Below are positions 16,536 through 24,027 of a stretch of DNA of 64,000 nt, piece by piece. Positions within the stretch are counted from its first letter, which is position 1, and each line of letters starts with the position of its first letter. The stretch is from contig NZ_JAOAMV010000001.1 of the NCBI RefSeq assembly GCF_025154015.1, positions 496,001-560,000 on the forward strand. Direction: 5' to 3'. The notes beneath the pieces are model-generated. The model ran no database searches. It was not told the DNA's origin and was given only the letters and a program-made list of their open reading frames with translations. This DNA is from Tsuneonella litorea (GTDB lineage Bacteria; Pseudomonadota; Alphaproteobacteria; Sphingomonadales; Sphingomonadaceae). A program made the translations under genes and the position numbers.

Positions 16536-17335
16536 GCGCGCTGATGATCCTCGGGATGCACCGCTCGTTCACCTCGCTGACCGCGCATTGGCTGATGAAG
16601 TGCGGCCTCGACATCGGTGCGGACCTCCTGCCAGGTTCGCAAGGCAACGACGACGGCCACTTCGAGGACCTGCAGTTCCTGGCGCTCCACGAGGAGATCC
16701 TGCGCGAGAACGGACTGCCCGAAGACGGCCTGCGGTTCGTCCACGATCGCGCATTCCTGTTCGACCGGTTCGCGGCGATCACGGTGAGCCCGCGCGCGCG
16801 CCGGCAGGCTATCGCTCTGGCAGCGACCCGCCCGCCCCAGTTCGGCTGGAAGGACCCGCGCACCTGCCTGTTCCTGCCGCTCTGGCGCGAGGTGTTGCGT
16901 CAAGCGACAAGCCTCGTGGTGGTCCGGCACTTCGACGAGGTCGTCCGCTCGCTCGACCGGCGCGACCGGGCGCTCGTGAAGCAGAACGCGAACCTGCGGG
17001 ATCGCTTCCGCTCGTGGCGCGATGGCCGGTATCGCAGCCATGACGCCTTTCTCGGAGCCTGGGTTCACTATAACCGCTGCCTGCTGGATCATATCCGGCT
17101 GGGCGAAACCTTCGTGGTGACCGATCTCGTCGGGCAGGCAGATGCGGCGATCCGGTGGCTGAGGGGGCGCGGGTTCGCGCTCGACCCGGTGCCAATCACT
17201 ACCGTAGCCCGGCCGACCCCCCCGCCCGACCCCGACCGGCTGTCCTACCGATACGACGGGAAGCTCCTGGCCGAAGCGCGCGCACTGTTCGGCGACCTGG
17301 CGGCCGTCGCCGGTGCAACGAGCGCTCAGGAATAG
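16532..17335 (+). CDS. Sulfotransferase-family protein
   Basis: A 267-residue soluble protein. Its N-terminus, MILGMHRSFTSLTAHWL, is the PAPS 5'-phosphosulfate loop of bacterial sulfotransferases, although the position usually held by Gly (RSGTS) is Phe. GHFEDLQFLALHEEIL follows. FGWKDPRTCLFLPLWREVL contains the WKDPR-type motif, and SLVVVRHFDEVVRSLDRR holds the 3'-phosphate site Arg and Ser. It begins inside the flippase stop codon (ATGA). Sulfation of the polysaccharide repeat unit is the natural inference. Carbohydrate specificity cannot be read. The 3' end overlaps the convergent GT2 gene by 10 bases. Confidence 0.75.
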   Translation: MSALMILGMHRSFTSLTAHWLMKCGLDIGADLLPGSQGNDDGHFEDLQFLALHEEILRENGLPEDGLRFVHDRAFLFDRFAAITVSPRARRQAIALAATRPPQFGWKDPRTCLFLPLWREVLRQATSLVVVRHFDEVVRSLDRRDRALVKQNANLRDRFRSWRDGRYRSHDAFLGAWVHYNRCLLDHIRLGETFVVTDLVGQADAAIRWLRGRGFALDPVPITTVARPTPPPDPDRLSYRYDGKLLAEARALFGDLAAVAGATSAQE

Positions 17336-18318
17336 ATCTTGTAAGCCTTGAACAGGACCCTCGGGTGCCATTCCCCGAGCACCGCGACATCGACATTGCG
17401 CGCGGCGCGGCGGAAATCCTGCAATGACCCGGCAAGTGGCCGCAGCTCGCGCAGGACAGCCTTGCGCACGAGGGTCCTGTCCTTCCTCCCGCCCGAAGCC
17501 ACCCAGCAGCGGCTGACGGCGTGCAGCCGGCCGAAGGCCTCGCGCACGTCGGACCGCACCACATCGGAGTGGGCCAGCAGGTCGATCGCCGCGATCAGTC
17601 GCTCGCGCGAACGGTTGATCCGTTCGAGCCACATGGCGAAGTGGCGCGGCCTGAGCAGGAACGGGTTTATCCGCATCGCGATCGTGTCGTTGTGCGAATT
17701 CGCCGCGTGCAGCCGGTGGTGGACCACCGCCTCGTGATCGTAGACCACCCCGCGCGAGAATTCCGCAAGCAGACCGATCAGCCAGTCGAACGGTTCGTCC
17801 GAATCGAACACGCCCTCGGGCATGACTTCGCGCACCGCGATCATCGCGTGGCCGGATATCTGCGGGCGGAAGACCGTAAGCAGCCGGTCGTCGGGCCGCC
17901 GGCTCGAGCGCAGGACCCGCAAGAGGTCGCGGCCGAAAGGCCTGCCCTCGCTGTCGATCAGGTCCGAGCGGCCGAACGCGAGCGCGGCGTCGCCGATCGC
18001 GGCGACCAGCCGCGCAAGCTTGTCGGGCGCCCAGACGTCGTCCTGGTCGGAGATCGCGATCCATTTGCCCCGGGCCAGCCGCAGGAGTTCGACGAGGCGG
18101 GCCTTCTGCCGCTTGTTGCCTTCCGACGGCACCAGCGTGATGCGCGCGTCCCGCTCGGCATAATCGCGCAGGATCGCGACCGTATCGTCGGACGAACCGT
18201 CGTCGATGGCGAGCAGTTCCCAGTCGCCGAACGTCTGCGCGACGATCGAATCCAGCTGGGCACGCAGGTACAGCGCACCGTTGTAGGTCGGCATCAGGAT
18301 GGATATTGCGGGCGGCAT
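17326..18318 (-). CDS. GT2-family glycosyltransferase
   Basis: A 330-residue GT-A glycosyltransferase. The nucleotide-binding opening SILMPTYNGALYLRAQLDSI, LLAIDDGSSDDT (first Asp pair) and the ISDQDDVWAPDKL segment with the metal-binding DxD-type acidic cluster are all present near residues 5-100. This N-terminal pattern resembles rhamnosyl and related transferases acting on polysaccharide repeat units. The frame continues upstream to 18492 but similarity begins at this ATG. The 3' end overlaps the sulfotransferase gene. It is divergent from the membrane protein that follows. Confidence 0.85.
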   Translation of the reverse strand: MPPAISILMPTYNGALYLRAQLDSIVAQTFGDWELLAIDDGSSDDTVAILRDYAERDARITLVPSEGNKRQKARLVELLRLARGKWIAISDQDDVWAPDKLARLVAAIGDAALAFGRSDLIDSEGRPFGRDLLRVLRSSRRPDDRLLTVFRPQISGHAMIAVREVMPEGVFDSDEPFDWLIGLLAEFSRGVVYDHEAVVHHRLHAANSHNDTIAMRINPFLLRPRHFAMWLERINRSRERLIAAIDLLAHSDVVRSDVREAFGRLHAVSRCWVASGGRKDRTLVRKAVLRELRPLAGSLQDFRRAARNVDVAVLGEWHPRVLFKAYKIYS

Positions 18319-18427
18319 GCGGTCGAGGGTCCCCGGGCTTGCGCCCACCTGTAGACGGACAACCGGGTCGCGGTCATCAGGCGGCGGCGCGCTATTCCGA
18401 TCTGGATGAGGCGCGGCGCGCGGGGGG

Positions 18428-20146
18428 ATGAGGAACGTGCACCTTTCGGCCGAGCGAAGTCTCCTGCTGAAGATCGCGCTCGCGCTGGGCATATTCGGCG
18501 GCGCGCTCCTGGTCGCACGGCACCCAGGCCTGTCGGCCCACTATTTCCGCACCCAGGGGTCCCCGGTCATCGCATTGCTCTGCCTGGCGTTGGTCGCCCT
18601 GGCGCTGCGGCCCGTGCGATATCGGTTCGACCCTGCGCCGCCGACCGCCCTGCACGCGGGCGCGATCGCGCTCGTAATCGGGTTGGCGACCTGGCTGGGC
18701 ACGCGCTGGCTTATGTTCGACTACCAGGTCGCCCGCGATACGCAGATGGCGGTGTTCGACGCGCAAATCTTCGAAAGCGGCAAGCTGGCGCAGCCGCTCG
18801 ACCCGTTCTGGCGCCCCTTCGCGCGCGCGCTCATCCCCGATTTCCTGCTCGATATCCCCGGCAACGCGCTGCTGGTGTCCACCTACCTGCCCGGCAACGC
18901 CCTGCTGCGCACGCTGTTCGCCCGGATCGCCGAACCCCAGTTGACCAACCCGGTTCTCCTCGTCGTCGCGGTCGTCGCGCTGTGGGACATCGCACGCCGC
19001 ACGTTCGGCCCCAGCGCCGGGGCCGCCTGGGTCGCGCTCGCCACGCTCGTGCTGTCGGCCCAGGTCCTGGTCGCGGCGATGACGCCCTACGCGATGACCG
19101 CGCACCTGGCGTTCGACGTGGTGTGGCTGTGGCTGTTCCTGCGGAACCGCCCCTGGGCGCACGCGCTCGCGATGGCGGTCGGGCTCTACGCGATGGGACT
19201 GCACCAGGTCGTGTTCCACCCCCTGTTCGCGGGGCCGTTCATCCTGACGCTGCTTGCCGGGCGCCGGTGGGCGCTCTTCGGCGCCTATGCGCTCGTCTAC
19301 GGCGCAGGGGTGCTGTTCTGGTTCGCCTATCCCTCGCTCATCGCGTCGATGGTCGACGTCGTCCCCCAGACGGGATCGGCCGCCGGGGTCGCGCCGTTCG
19401 TCGAGGGCCGCATCCTCCCGCTTTTCACGGATCGGGCAGCCGGCGGGCTTGGCTACATGGCCTACAACCTGTTGCGGCTGAGCGCGTGGATGCCGCTGTT
19501 CATGGTCCCCTTCGTCGCGCTTGCCTGGCCTGACGTGCGGCAGAACCGCGGCATCGCCCTGCCGCTGTTCGCCGGCTTCGCGCTGACTCTGGCGGCAATG
19601 TTCGTGCTGCTGCCGTACCAGGGTCACGGCTGGGGCTATCGCTACGTCCACGGCCTGATCGGCAACCTGGCCCTGCTGTCGGGTTACGGGTTCGCCCGTT
19701 GGCAGGAAAAGGACGCGGGCGAGGCGGCCGGCTTCCTTGTGGTCACGGCGGCGCTGACCGCGCTGGTTTCCCTGCCCTGGCTCGCATGGTCGGCGCACGC
19801 GTTCGTCGCCCCGCACGAGCGCGTCTACCGCGCGCTCGCCAGACAGGAGGCGCACTTTGTGATCGTCGATACCGATTCCAACCGGGCGCTGATCGACCAG
19901 GTGCGCAATCGCGCCGACCTCACCAACCGGCCGATCCTGCTGTCGAGCAAGGCTCTTTCCGAAGACCAGGTGTCCACGCTGTGCCGGCTGGGCAGCGTGC
20001 GGTTTGCCGATGCGCCGGCACTGGCCCGTCTCGGCATCACGGTTCCCGCCGATGTCCAGGGCGACGGTCGCGAACGGCGCAGCCCGCGCTTCGCCGCGCT
20101 GGTCGAATACGCCCGCCGCACGGGCTGCAGCAGGACACTCGACTAG
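18428..20146 (+). CDS. Large polytopic membrane protein, possibly GT-C-type glycosyltransferase
   Basis: A 572-residue inner-membrane protein of unknown function. Hydrophobicity suggests about ten to twelve spans, from LLLKIALALGIFGGALLVA near the N-terminus to LTALVSLPWLAWSAHAFVA near residue 450. A soluble tail of about 120 residues (VIVDTDSNRALIDQVRNRA and on) follows. The first large loop after span 3 (about residues 95-140) carries acidic residues (FDYQVARDTQMAVFDAQIF), as in GT-C enzymes that use polyprenyl-phosphate sugars, but I cannot match a named family. Wzy polymerase is an alternative. It is flanked by GT2 genes, one of them polyprenyl-phosphate-transferase-like, which supports a glycan role. 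Confidence 0.6.
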   Translation: MRNVHLSAERSLLLKIALALGIFGGALLVARHPGLSAHYFRTQGSPVIALLCLALVALALRPVRYRFDPAPPTALHAGAIALVIGLATWLGTRWLMFDYQVARDTQMAVFDAQIFESGKLAQPLDPFWRPFARALIPDFLLDIPGNALLVSTYLPGNALLRTLFARIAEPQLTNPVLLVVAVVALWDIARRTFGPSAGAAWVALATLVLSAQVLVAAMTPYAMTAHLAFDVVWLWLFLRNRPWAHALAMAVGLYAMGLHQVVFHPLFAGPFILTLLAGRRWALFGAYALVYGAGVLFWFAYPSLIASMVDVVPQTGSAAGVAPFVEGRILPLFTDRAAGGLGYMAYNLLRLSAWMPLFMVPFVALAWPDVRQNRGIALPLFAGFALTLAAMFVLLPYQGHGWGYRYVHGLIGNLALLSGYGFARWQEKDAGEAAGFLVVTAALTALVSLPWLAWSAHAFVAPHERVYRALARQEAHFVIVDTDSNRALIDQVRNRADLTNRPILLSSKALSEDQVSTLCRLGSVRFADAPALARLGITVPADVQGDGRERRSPRFAALVEYARRTGCSRTLD

Positions 20147-20157
20147 CGGGGACGGGT

Positions 20158-21078
20158 CTACAGCGCGCCCGAAAGGCGCGCCCGCACGCGCGGAACGACC
20201 CGCTGGGCGAGCCGCGAGAGGTGCAAATAGCGCAGCGCCGCCACCGGGCCGAGCCGGGCGATCTCGGCGAAGCCCCGCAGCACGTCGAGCGGATTGCCCG
20301 CGGCCGCGCGCGCCAGCAGGATATTGACCCTCACGGAGGCACGGCAGATTGCGTCGAGCGGGCTTTCCTGCGGCAAGTGCCGGTCGAGCACTGCCGCCAG
20401 CTGCGCCTCGAGGTCGCTCCGGTTGCCGGTCATCGTCTGCGACGCGCCATGGATGCGAAAACCCGTCCGCGGGACCGGGTCGTAAAACCCCGGGCCGCGT
20501 GCGGCGAGCTTGAGCCACAAGTCCCAGTCGGGGGTATACCAGAGCGCCTCGTCCATCCCGCCGACCGCCAGGTAGGCGTCGCGCCGGAACACCGGGGCCG
20601 GCATCGCCACGGTATTCTGCACCAGCAGGGCGTCATGCAGCGCTTGCCCCTCGACACGGCCGGGCGCCACCGGGATCGACCAGGTACCGAGCTGGCGGCC
20701 GCAGGCATCGACGATGCGGGAGGCGCTCAGGAACAGGTGCGCGCCGGGCGCCGTATCCAGATCGCGCAGGAACGCCTCCATCCGTCCGGCCAGCCACAGG
20801 TCGTCCTGGTGCAGGGTGCAGACGTGGTCGGTAGACGCGGCCGCTACGCCGAGGTTGGTCTTGCGCGTCCAGCTCGGCACGTCGGGCCACCACGCGTAGT
20901 CGATCGACAGGCGGTCGGCGTAGGACGCGACCAGATCCGCGCACGGGCCGGCAGGGGTGGAATCGCGGATCACTACCGCGAGCCGCGGGTCTCGGACCGG
21001 CAGGCTGTCGAGCGCCGCGCCGAGCCATCGCTCGCCGCCATGAACCGGCATGACGACCGTCAGGAGGCGGCCGGTCAC
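20158..21078 (-). CDS. GT2-family glycosyltransferase
   Basis: A 306-residue GT-A enzyme. Its start, LTVVMPVHGGERWLGAALDSL, is the GT2 nucleotide-binding strand-turn-helix. VVIRDSTP replaces the usual V-x-DDGS, LHQDDLWLAGRMEAFL gives the DxD-like acidic site near residue 90, and GGMDEALWYTPDWDLWLKL carries the ED/WD catalytic-base region near 170. The C-terminal third is basic and helical. It converges on the polytopic membrane gene with an 11-base gap and starts 6 bases after the stop of the upstream GT2 gene on the same strand, so the two minus-strand genes form an operon. Confidence 0.82.
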   Translation of the reverse strand: MTGRLLTVVMPVHGGERWLGAALDSLPVRDPRLAVVIRDSTPAGPCADLVASYADRLSIDYAWWPDVPSWTRKTNLGVAAASTDHVCTLHQDDLWLAGRMEAFLRDLDTAPGAHLFLSASRIVDACGRQLGTWSIPVAPGRVEGQALHDALLVQNTVAMPAPVFRRDAYLAVGGMDEALWYTPDWDLWLKLAARGPGFYDPVPRTGFRIHGASQTMTGNRSDLEAQLAAVLDRHLPQESPLDAICRASVRVNILLARAAAGNPLDVLRGFAEIARLGPVAALRYLHLSRLAQRVVPRVRARLSGAL

Positions 21079-21084
21079 GGCAGG

Positions 21085-22311
21085 TTACCGCGCAGAGGGC
21101 GTGAAGCGGTTGTCGTTGCCGGCGATGATCGCGAGCATGAACCCGCCGACCAGCGTCTGCATCCCGATCGCGCCCGTGATCACCGCGAGGGTCAGCGGCA
21201 GCTGGCTGTCGAGTGCGGCGAGGCCGCTGCCGATCCACTTGGCACCGATTGCGCCCAGCCCGACGATCGAGGCCAGGACCAGGCCGGCGCCGAGAACGAG
21301 CATCGTCTCGAGCGTGAACATCGGGCCGATCCGCGCGAGCAGCGGGTGCAGCCGCCGGTAGCCGCTGCGCACCCCGTGAAGATGGGTGGCTGCCGCGCAC
21401 AGCAGCGCGAAGTGACCGCCCGTGGCAAGGAACCCGCCCACGATCGTCCAGCTCGTTCCGAAGAAGCTCTCGCTGGTGAACACGTGAGTCCAGTGGAGCA
21501 TCGCCCCGCCAAGGATGATCGCGGCAAGTGTCAGCGCGAGCAGGCCGGGAATGCCGAAGACCCACGTCGGGCTCAGCATGAAGAGGTAGCGCAGGTGCCG
21601 CCAGCCGTCGCGCCACGGACGCAGGTGCGGTGCGCGCTGGCGCAGGTCGGGCGAAAGCGTCGCTGGCACCTCGGCCATGTCGAGCTTCAGCAATGCGGCC
21701 TTGATGACCATCTCGCTGGCGAATTCCATCCCGCTGCCGGTGAGGTTGAGCCGCTCGAACGCATCCTTGCGGATCGCGCGCAGGCCGCAGTGGGCATCGC
21801 CCATGCCGGTGCGGAAGAAGAGGTTGAGAATGCCGGTGAGCGCGGGGTTGCCGATGTGGCGGTTCTTCCACGGCATCGCGCCCGGCGCGATCCCGCCGCG
21901 AAACCGGTTGCCCATGCACAGGTCGCGGCCCGCGACGAGCTGGGCGACCATCGCCACGCCTTCGGTGAAGTCGTAGCTGCCGTCACAGTCGCCCATCAGG
22001 ATGTAGGTGCCGAGCGCTCCGCGGCAGCCGCCGATCAGCGCCGCGCCGTAGCCGCGGTCGGTGACCGGCACCACGCGCGCGCCGAGCTCGGTCGCGAGCG
22101 CCTGGCTGCCGTCGGTGGAACCGTTGTCGGCGATCACGATCTCGCCCGAGAGATCGAGTTCGATCCGCAGCCGCGCGAGGGTCTCGAGCGCCCGGCCGAT
22201 GCAGTGCGGCAGGCTGATCGACTCGTTCAGGCAGGGCATCACGATGGTAACGTCGGGCCGATCGGCCCCGGTCACCTGGAGACCGTCGAAGCGGTCGATC
22301 GTCGCGTTCAT
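21085..22311 (-). CDS. Polyprenyl-phosphate glycosyltransferase-like GT2 with C-terminal membrane spans
   Basis: A 408-residue protein: a GT2 domain (residues 18 to about 230) plus four probable membrane spans. Motifs are TIVMPCLNESISLPHCIGRA, IVIADNGSTDGS, YGAALIGGCRGALGTYILMGDCDGSYDF split across the D-x-D site, and MGDAHCGLRAIRKDAFERL. Both the pattern and the layout match DPM1/GtrB-type enzymes that load a sugar on undecaprenyl phosphate at the cytoplasmic face. Spans occur around residues 250-270, 290-310, 335-360 and 375-400. A perfect inverted repeat lies directly before its ribosome site. The donor sugar is unknown. Confidence 0.82.
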   Translation of the reverse strand: MNATIDRFDGLQVTGADRPDVTIVMPCLNESISLPHCIGRALETLARLRIELDLSGEIVIADNGSTDGSQALATELGARVVPVTDRGYGAALIGGCRGALGTYILMGDCDGSYDFTEGVAMVAQLVAGRDLCMGNRFRGGIAPGAMPWKNRHIGNPALTGILNLFFRTGMGDAHCGLRAIRKDAFERLNLTGSGMEFASEMVIKAALLKLDMAEVPATLSPDLRQRAPHLRPWRDGWRHLRYLFMLSPTWVFGIPGLLALTLAAIILGGAMLHWTHVFTSESFFGTSWTIVGGFLATGGHFALLCAAATHLHGVRSGYRRLHPLLARIGPMFTLETMLVLGAGLVLASIVGLGAIGAKWIGSGLAALDSQLPLTLAVITGAIGMQTLVGGFMLAIIAGNDNRFTPSAR

Positions 22312-22319
22312 TTAGCCCC

Positions 22320-22356
22320 CCAAATCCCTTGCCCTCCAATGAGTGACGGGATTTGG
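22320..22356. repeat. 9-bp inverted repeat in the leader of the polyprenyl-phosphate GT2 gene
   Basis: CCAAATCCC and GGGATTTGG form a perfect 9-bp inverted repeat with a 19-base spacer, ending 9 bases upstream of the minus-strand ATG and touching its G-rich ribosome site. On the + strand it is followed by TTAATTTT, but no + gene precedes it. It could be an operator or a leader hairpin affecting translation. Confidence 0.5.
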
Positions 22357-22390
22357 TTAATTTTCCCTCAAGCAGGGACCGGGCGGGGGG

Positions 22391-22948
22391 CTAGTTGCCC
22401 GGCGGCGGGGGCGGCGTATCGGCCTCTCCAGGCAGCGCGCCTGCGCGCTCCTTCTCGAGCCGTTCCATGTACTGCTTCTCGAGTTGCTCGACCCGTGCCT
22501 GCGTCTCGGCCGCCTCGTCATCGATCGTCGCGAGGCGTTCGGCCCGCGCGGCGGCGATGAGTTCGGAAAAGCGCACGTTCGCGCTTTCGCGCTTGTCGGC
22601 GAAATAGGCGTCGATGAGCTGCTGGGTGCAGCCGGTGAAGCCGCCCGCGCCGACGGTCGAGCACGACATCGTGCCGGACTTGCCGATAAGGTCGAGCCGT
22701 TCGACACGGCGCGCCCAGGCCATGTTGGCCGGGTCGTCGCTGAAGCGCAGCGCCTCGGGAATGCGGTAGCGGTCGTTCTCGGGCAACCGCGCGACCACCA
22801 CGATCTCGTCGCCCTGCGCCTCGGGAGCGGGATCGTCACCGTAGAGGATGACCATGCGGACCTTGTCGCCGCCGGCATCCTGCGCCGCGGCGGGAATCGC
22901 GATCATCGCGGCGGCGGCAAGCAGGGGAAGTGCAATCTGGCGGATCAT
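22391..22948 (-). CDS. Conserved-looking secreted protein of unknown function
   Basis: A 185-residue protein with a clear signal peptide (MIRQIALPLLAAAAMIAIPAAAQ, cleaved after AAAQ), so probably periplasmic. The mature part has a short beta-rich section (VRMVILYGDDPAP, EIVVVARLPENDRYRIPEAL), two cysteines in TMSCSTVGAGGFTGCTQQ that may form a disulfide, a helical coiled-coil stretch rich in Glu/Arg/Ala, and a Pro-rich tail. I do not recognise a functional family. I chose the ATG that begins the signal peptide over a frame start at 22987. It is separated from coq7 by 100 bases and from the GT2 operon by 79 bases. Confidence 0.75.
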   Translation of the reverse strand: MIRQIALPLLAAAAMIAIPAAAQDAGGDKVRMVILYGDDPAPEAQGDEIVVVARLPENDRYRIPEALRFSDDPANMAWARRVERLDLIGKSGTMSCSTVGAGGFTGCTQQLIDAYFADKRESANVRFSELIAAARAERLATIDDEAAETQARVEQLEKQYMERLEKERAGALPGEADTPPPPPGN

Positions 22949-23048
22949 CGTGTCGTCCTCGTCGAATATGCCGGGCCATCGGGCCATAGCGGGCCTGAAC
23001 TGCCTATGAAGTGCTTATCCCAAGCGCATTGATCTGCGCCAAGGTTCC

Positions 23049-23567
23049 TCAGATCCGCTCGGCCAGGCGGATCGCGACGCGGCAGCCCAGGCGGATCGCG
23101 CCCGCGAGGAGTGGGTAGGCGGGGGCCCGTTCGGCCCCGGCCGCCAGCGCGGCGTCGCGGTGCTCGCGCTCGTCGTCGCGGAATTCCTCGATCATCGCGG
23201 CCAGTTCGGGATCGCCGCCGTCGGCGCGAAGTTCATCGAGCTGCGCCGAATAGTGTCGGTCGATCTCTTCCTCGACCGCCGCGGTGCAGGCCATCGCCGC
23301 CTCGGGGCCGAGCAGGGCCGTCCCCGCGCCCAGCGCATATCCGGCGACGTGCCAGAACGGCTGGAGCGCGCTGGGGCGGACCCCGCGCGCCGCCATCAGT
23401 GCGTCGAAAGCCTCGCGGTGGCGGCGCTCCTGCTCGGCCATGCCGGCGATCTCGGCGGCATGGGGCGCGCGGTCGCCCATCACCGCGAGCTGGCCCGCGT
23501 AGATCCGCTGCGCGCCGTACTCGCCGGCCTGGTCGACGCGGATCATTCGGTTGGTGTCAGGTTTCAC
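23049..23567 (-). CDS. coq7: Demethoxyubiquinone hydroxylase
   Basis: A 172-residue COQ7-family di-iron monooxygenase that hydroxylates 2-polyprenyl-3-methyl-6-methoxybenzoquinol in ubiquinone synthesis. Iron-ligand segments are present in order: RVDQAGEYGAQRIYAGQ, MAEQERRHREAF, AAVEEEIDRHYSAQL and EFRDDEREHRDAAL. Length is normal for the short bacterial form. I chose a GTG start that overlaps the dsbB stop by 11 bases. A longer frame to 23597 would overlap dsbB further and adds non-conserved residues. The coupling to dsbB, whose product passes electrons to ubiquinone, is suggestive. Confidence 0.93.
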   Translation of the reverse strand: MKPDTNRMIRVDQAGEYGAQRIYAGQLAVMGDRAPHAAEIAGMAEQERRHREAFDALMAARGVRPSALQPFWHVAGYALGAGTALLGPEAAMACTAAVEEEIDRHYSAQLDELRADGGDPELAAMIEEFRDDEREHRDAALAAGAERAPAYPLLAGAIRLGCRVAIRLAERI

Positions 23568-24027
23568 TGCGCAGCCCCAGCAGCCGGAGAATGGCAAGCG
23601 CGGTAGCAGTCGAGATCAACGCGTTCCACCCTGCGAGCGAGATGCCGAAAAAGCTCCACTGGACCTCGTCGCAGCGCACCAGCGGCGCGTTCATGATCGC
23701 CTCGAGCGGATCGCCGCCCCCCGAGGAAAGCGAGCTGCAGGCCGTCAGGCCTTCCCACCAGCCGTATTCCACCCCGGCGTGAAACGCCCCGATTCCCCCG
23801 GAAACGAGGATCGCGAACCCGGCCAGCGCGATCCACATCCGTTTCGGCGCGGCGACCGTCGAGAGCAGCGCGAGCCCGACCGCCGCGAAATGCGGATAGC
23901 GTTGCCACCAGCACATCTCGCACGGGTAGAGGCCGAAACCGTATTCGCCGAGGTACGCGCCGCCGAGCAGCAAGGCGGGAACCGCCAGCGCCAGGCGCTG
24001 TGCCAGCCTGTCGGAACGGGTCGGCAT
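23557..24027 (-). CDS. dsbB: Disulfide bond formation protein DsbB
   Basis: A 156-residue inner-membrane protein with four predicted spans that reoxidises DsbA and passes electrons to quinone. The first periplasmic loop has the redox pair in GLYPCEMCWWQRYPH. The second has the cysteines of TACSSLSSGG and PLVRCDEVQW. An Arg follows the first pair as required for quinone binding. The ATG overlaps the ctpA stop (TGATG) and the 3' end overlaps coq7, so the three genes are translationally coupled. No dsbA is seen here. Confidence 0.93.
   Translation of the reverse strand: MPTRSDRLAQRLALAVPALLLGGAYLGEYGFGLYPCEMCWWQRYPHFAAVGLALLSTVAAPKRMWIALAGFAILVSGGIGAFHAGVEYGWWEGLTACSSLSSGGGDPLEAIMNAPLVRCDEVQWSFFGISLAGWNALISTATALAILRLLGLRSET

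Noticed and set aside
19699-22560. A 953-codon + strand frame across the GT2 genes
   Set aside because: It is antisense to two clear glycosyltransferases and a secreted protein, with low-complexity Arg/Gly/Ala/His sequence and no motif.
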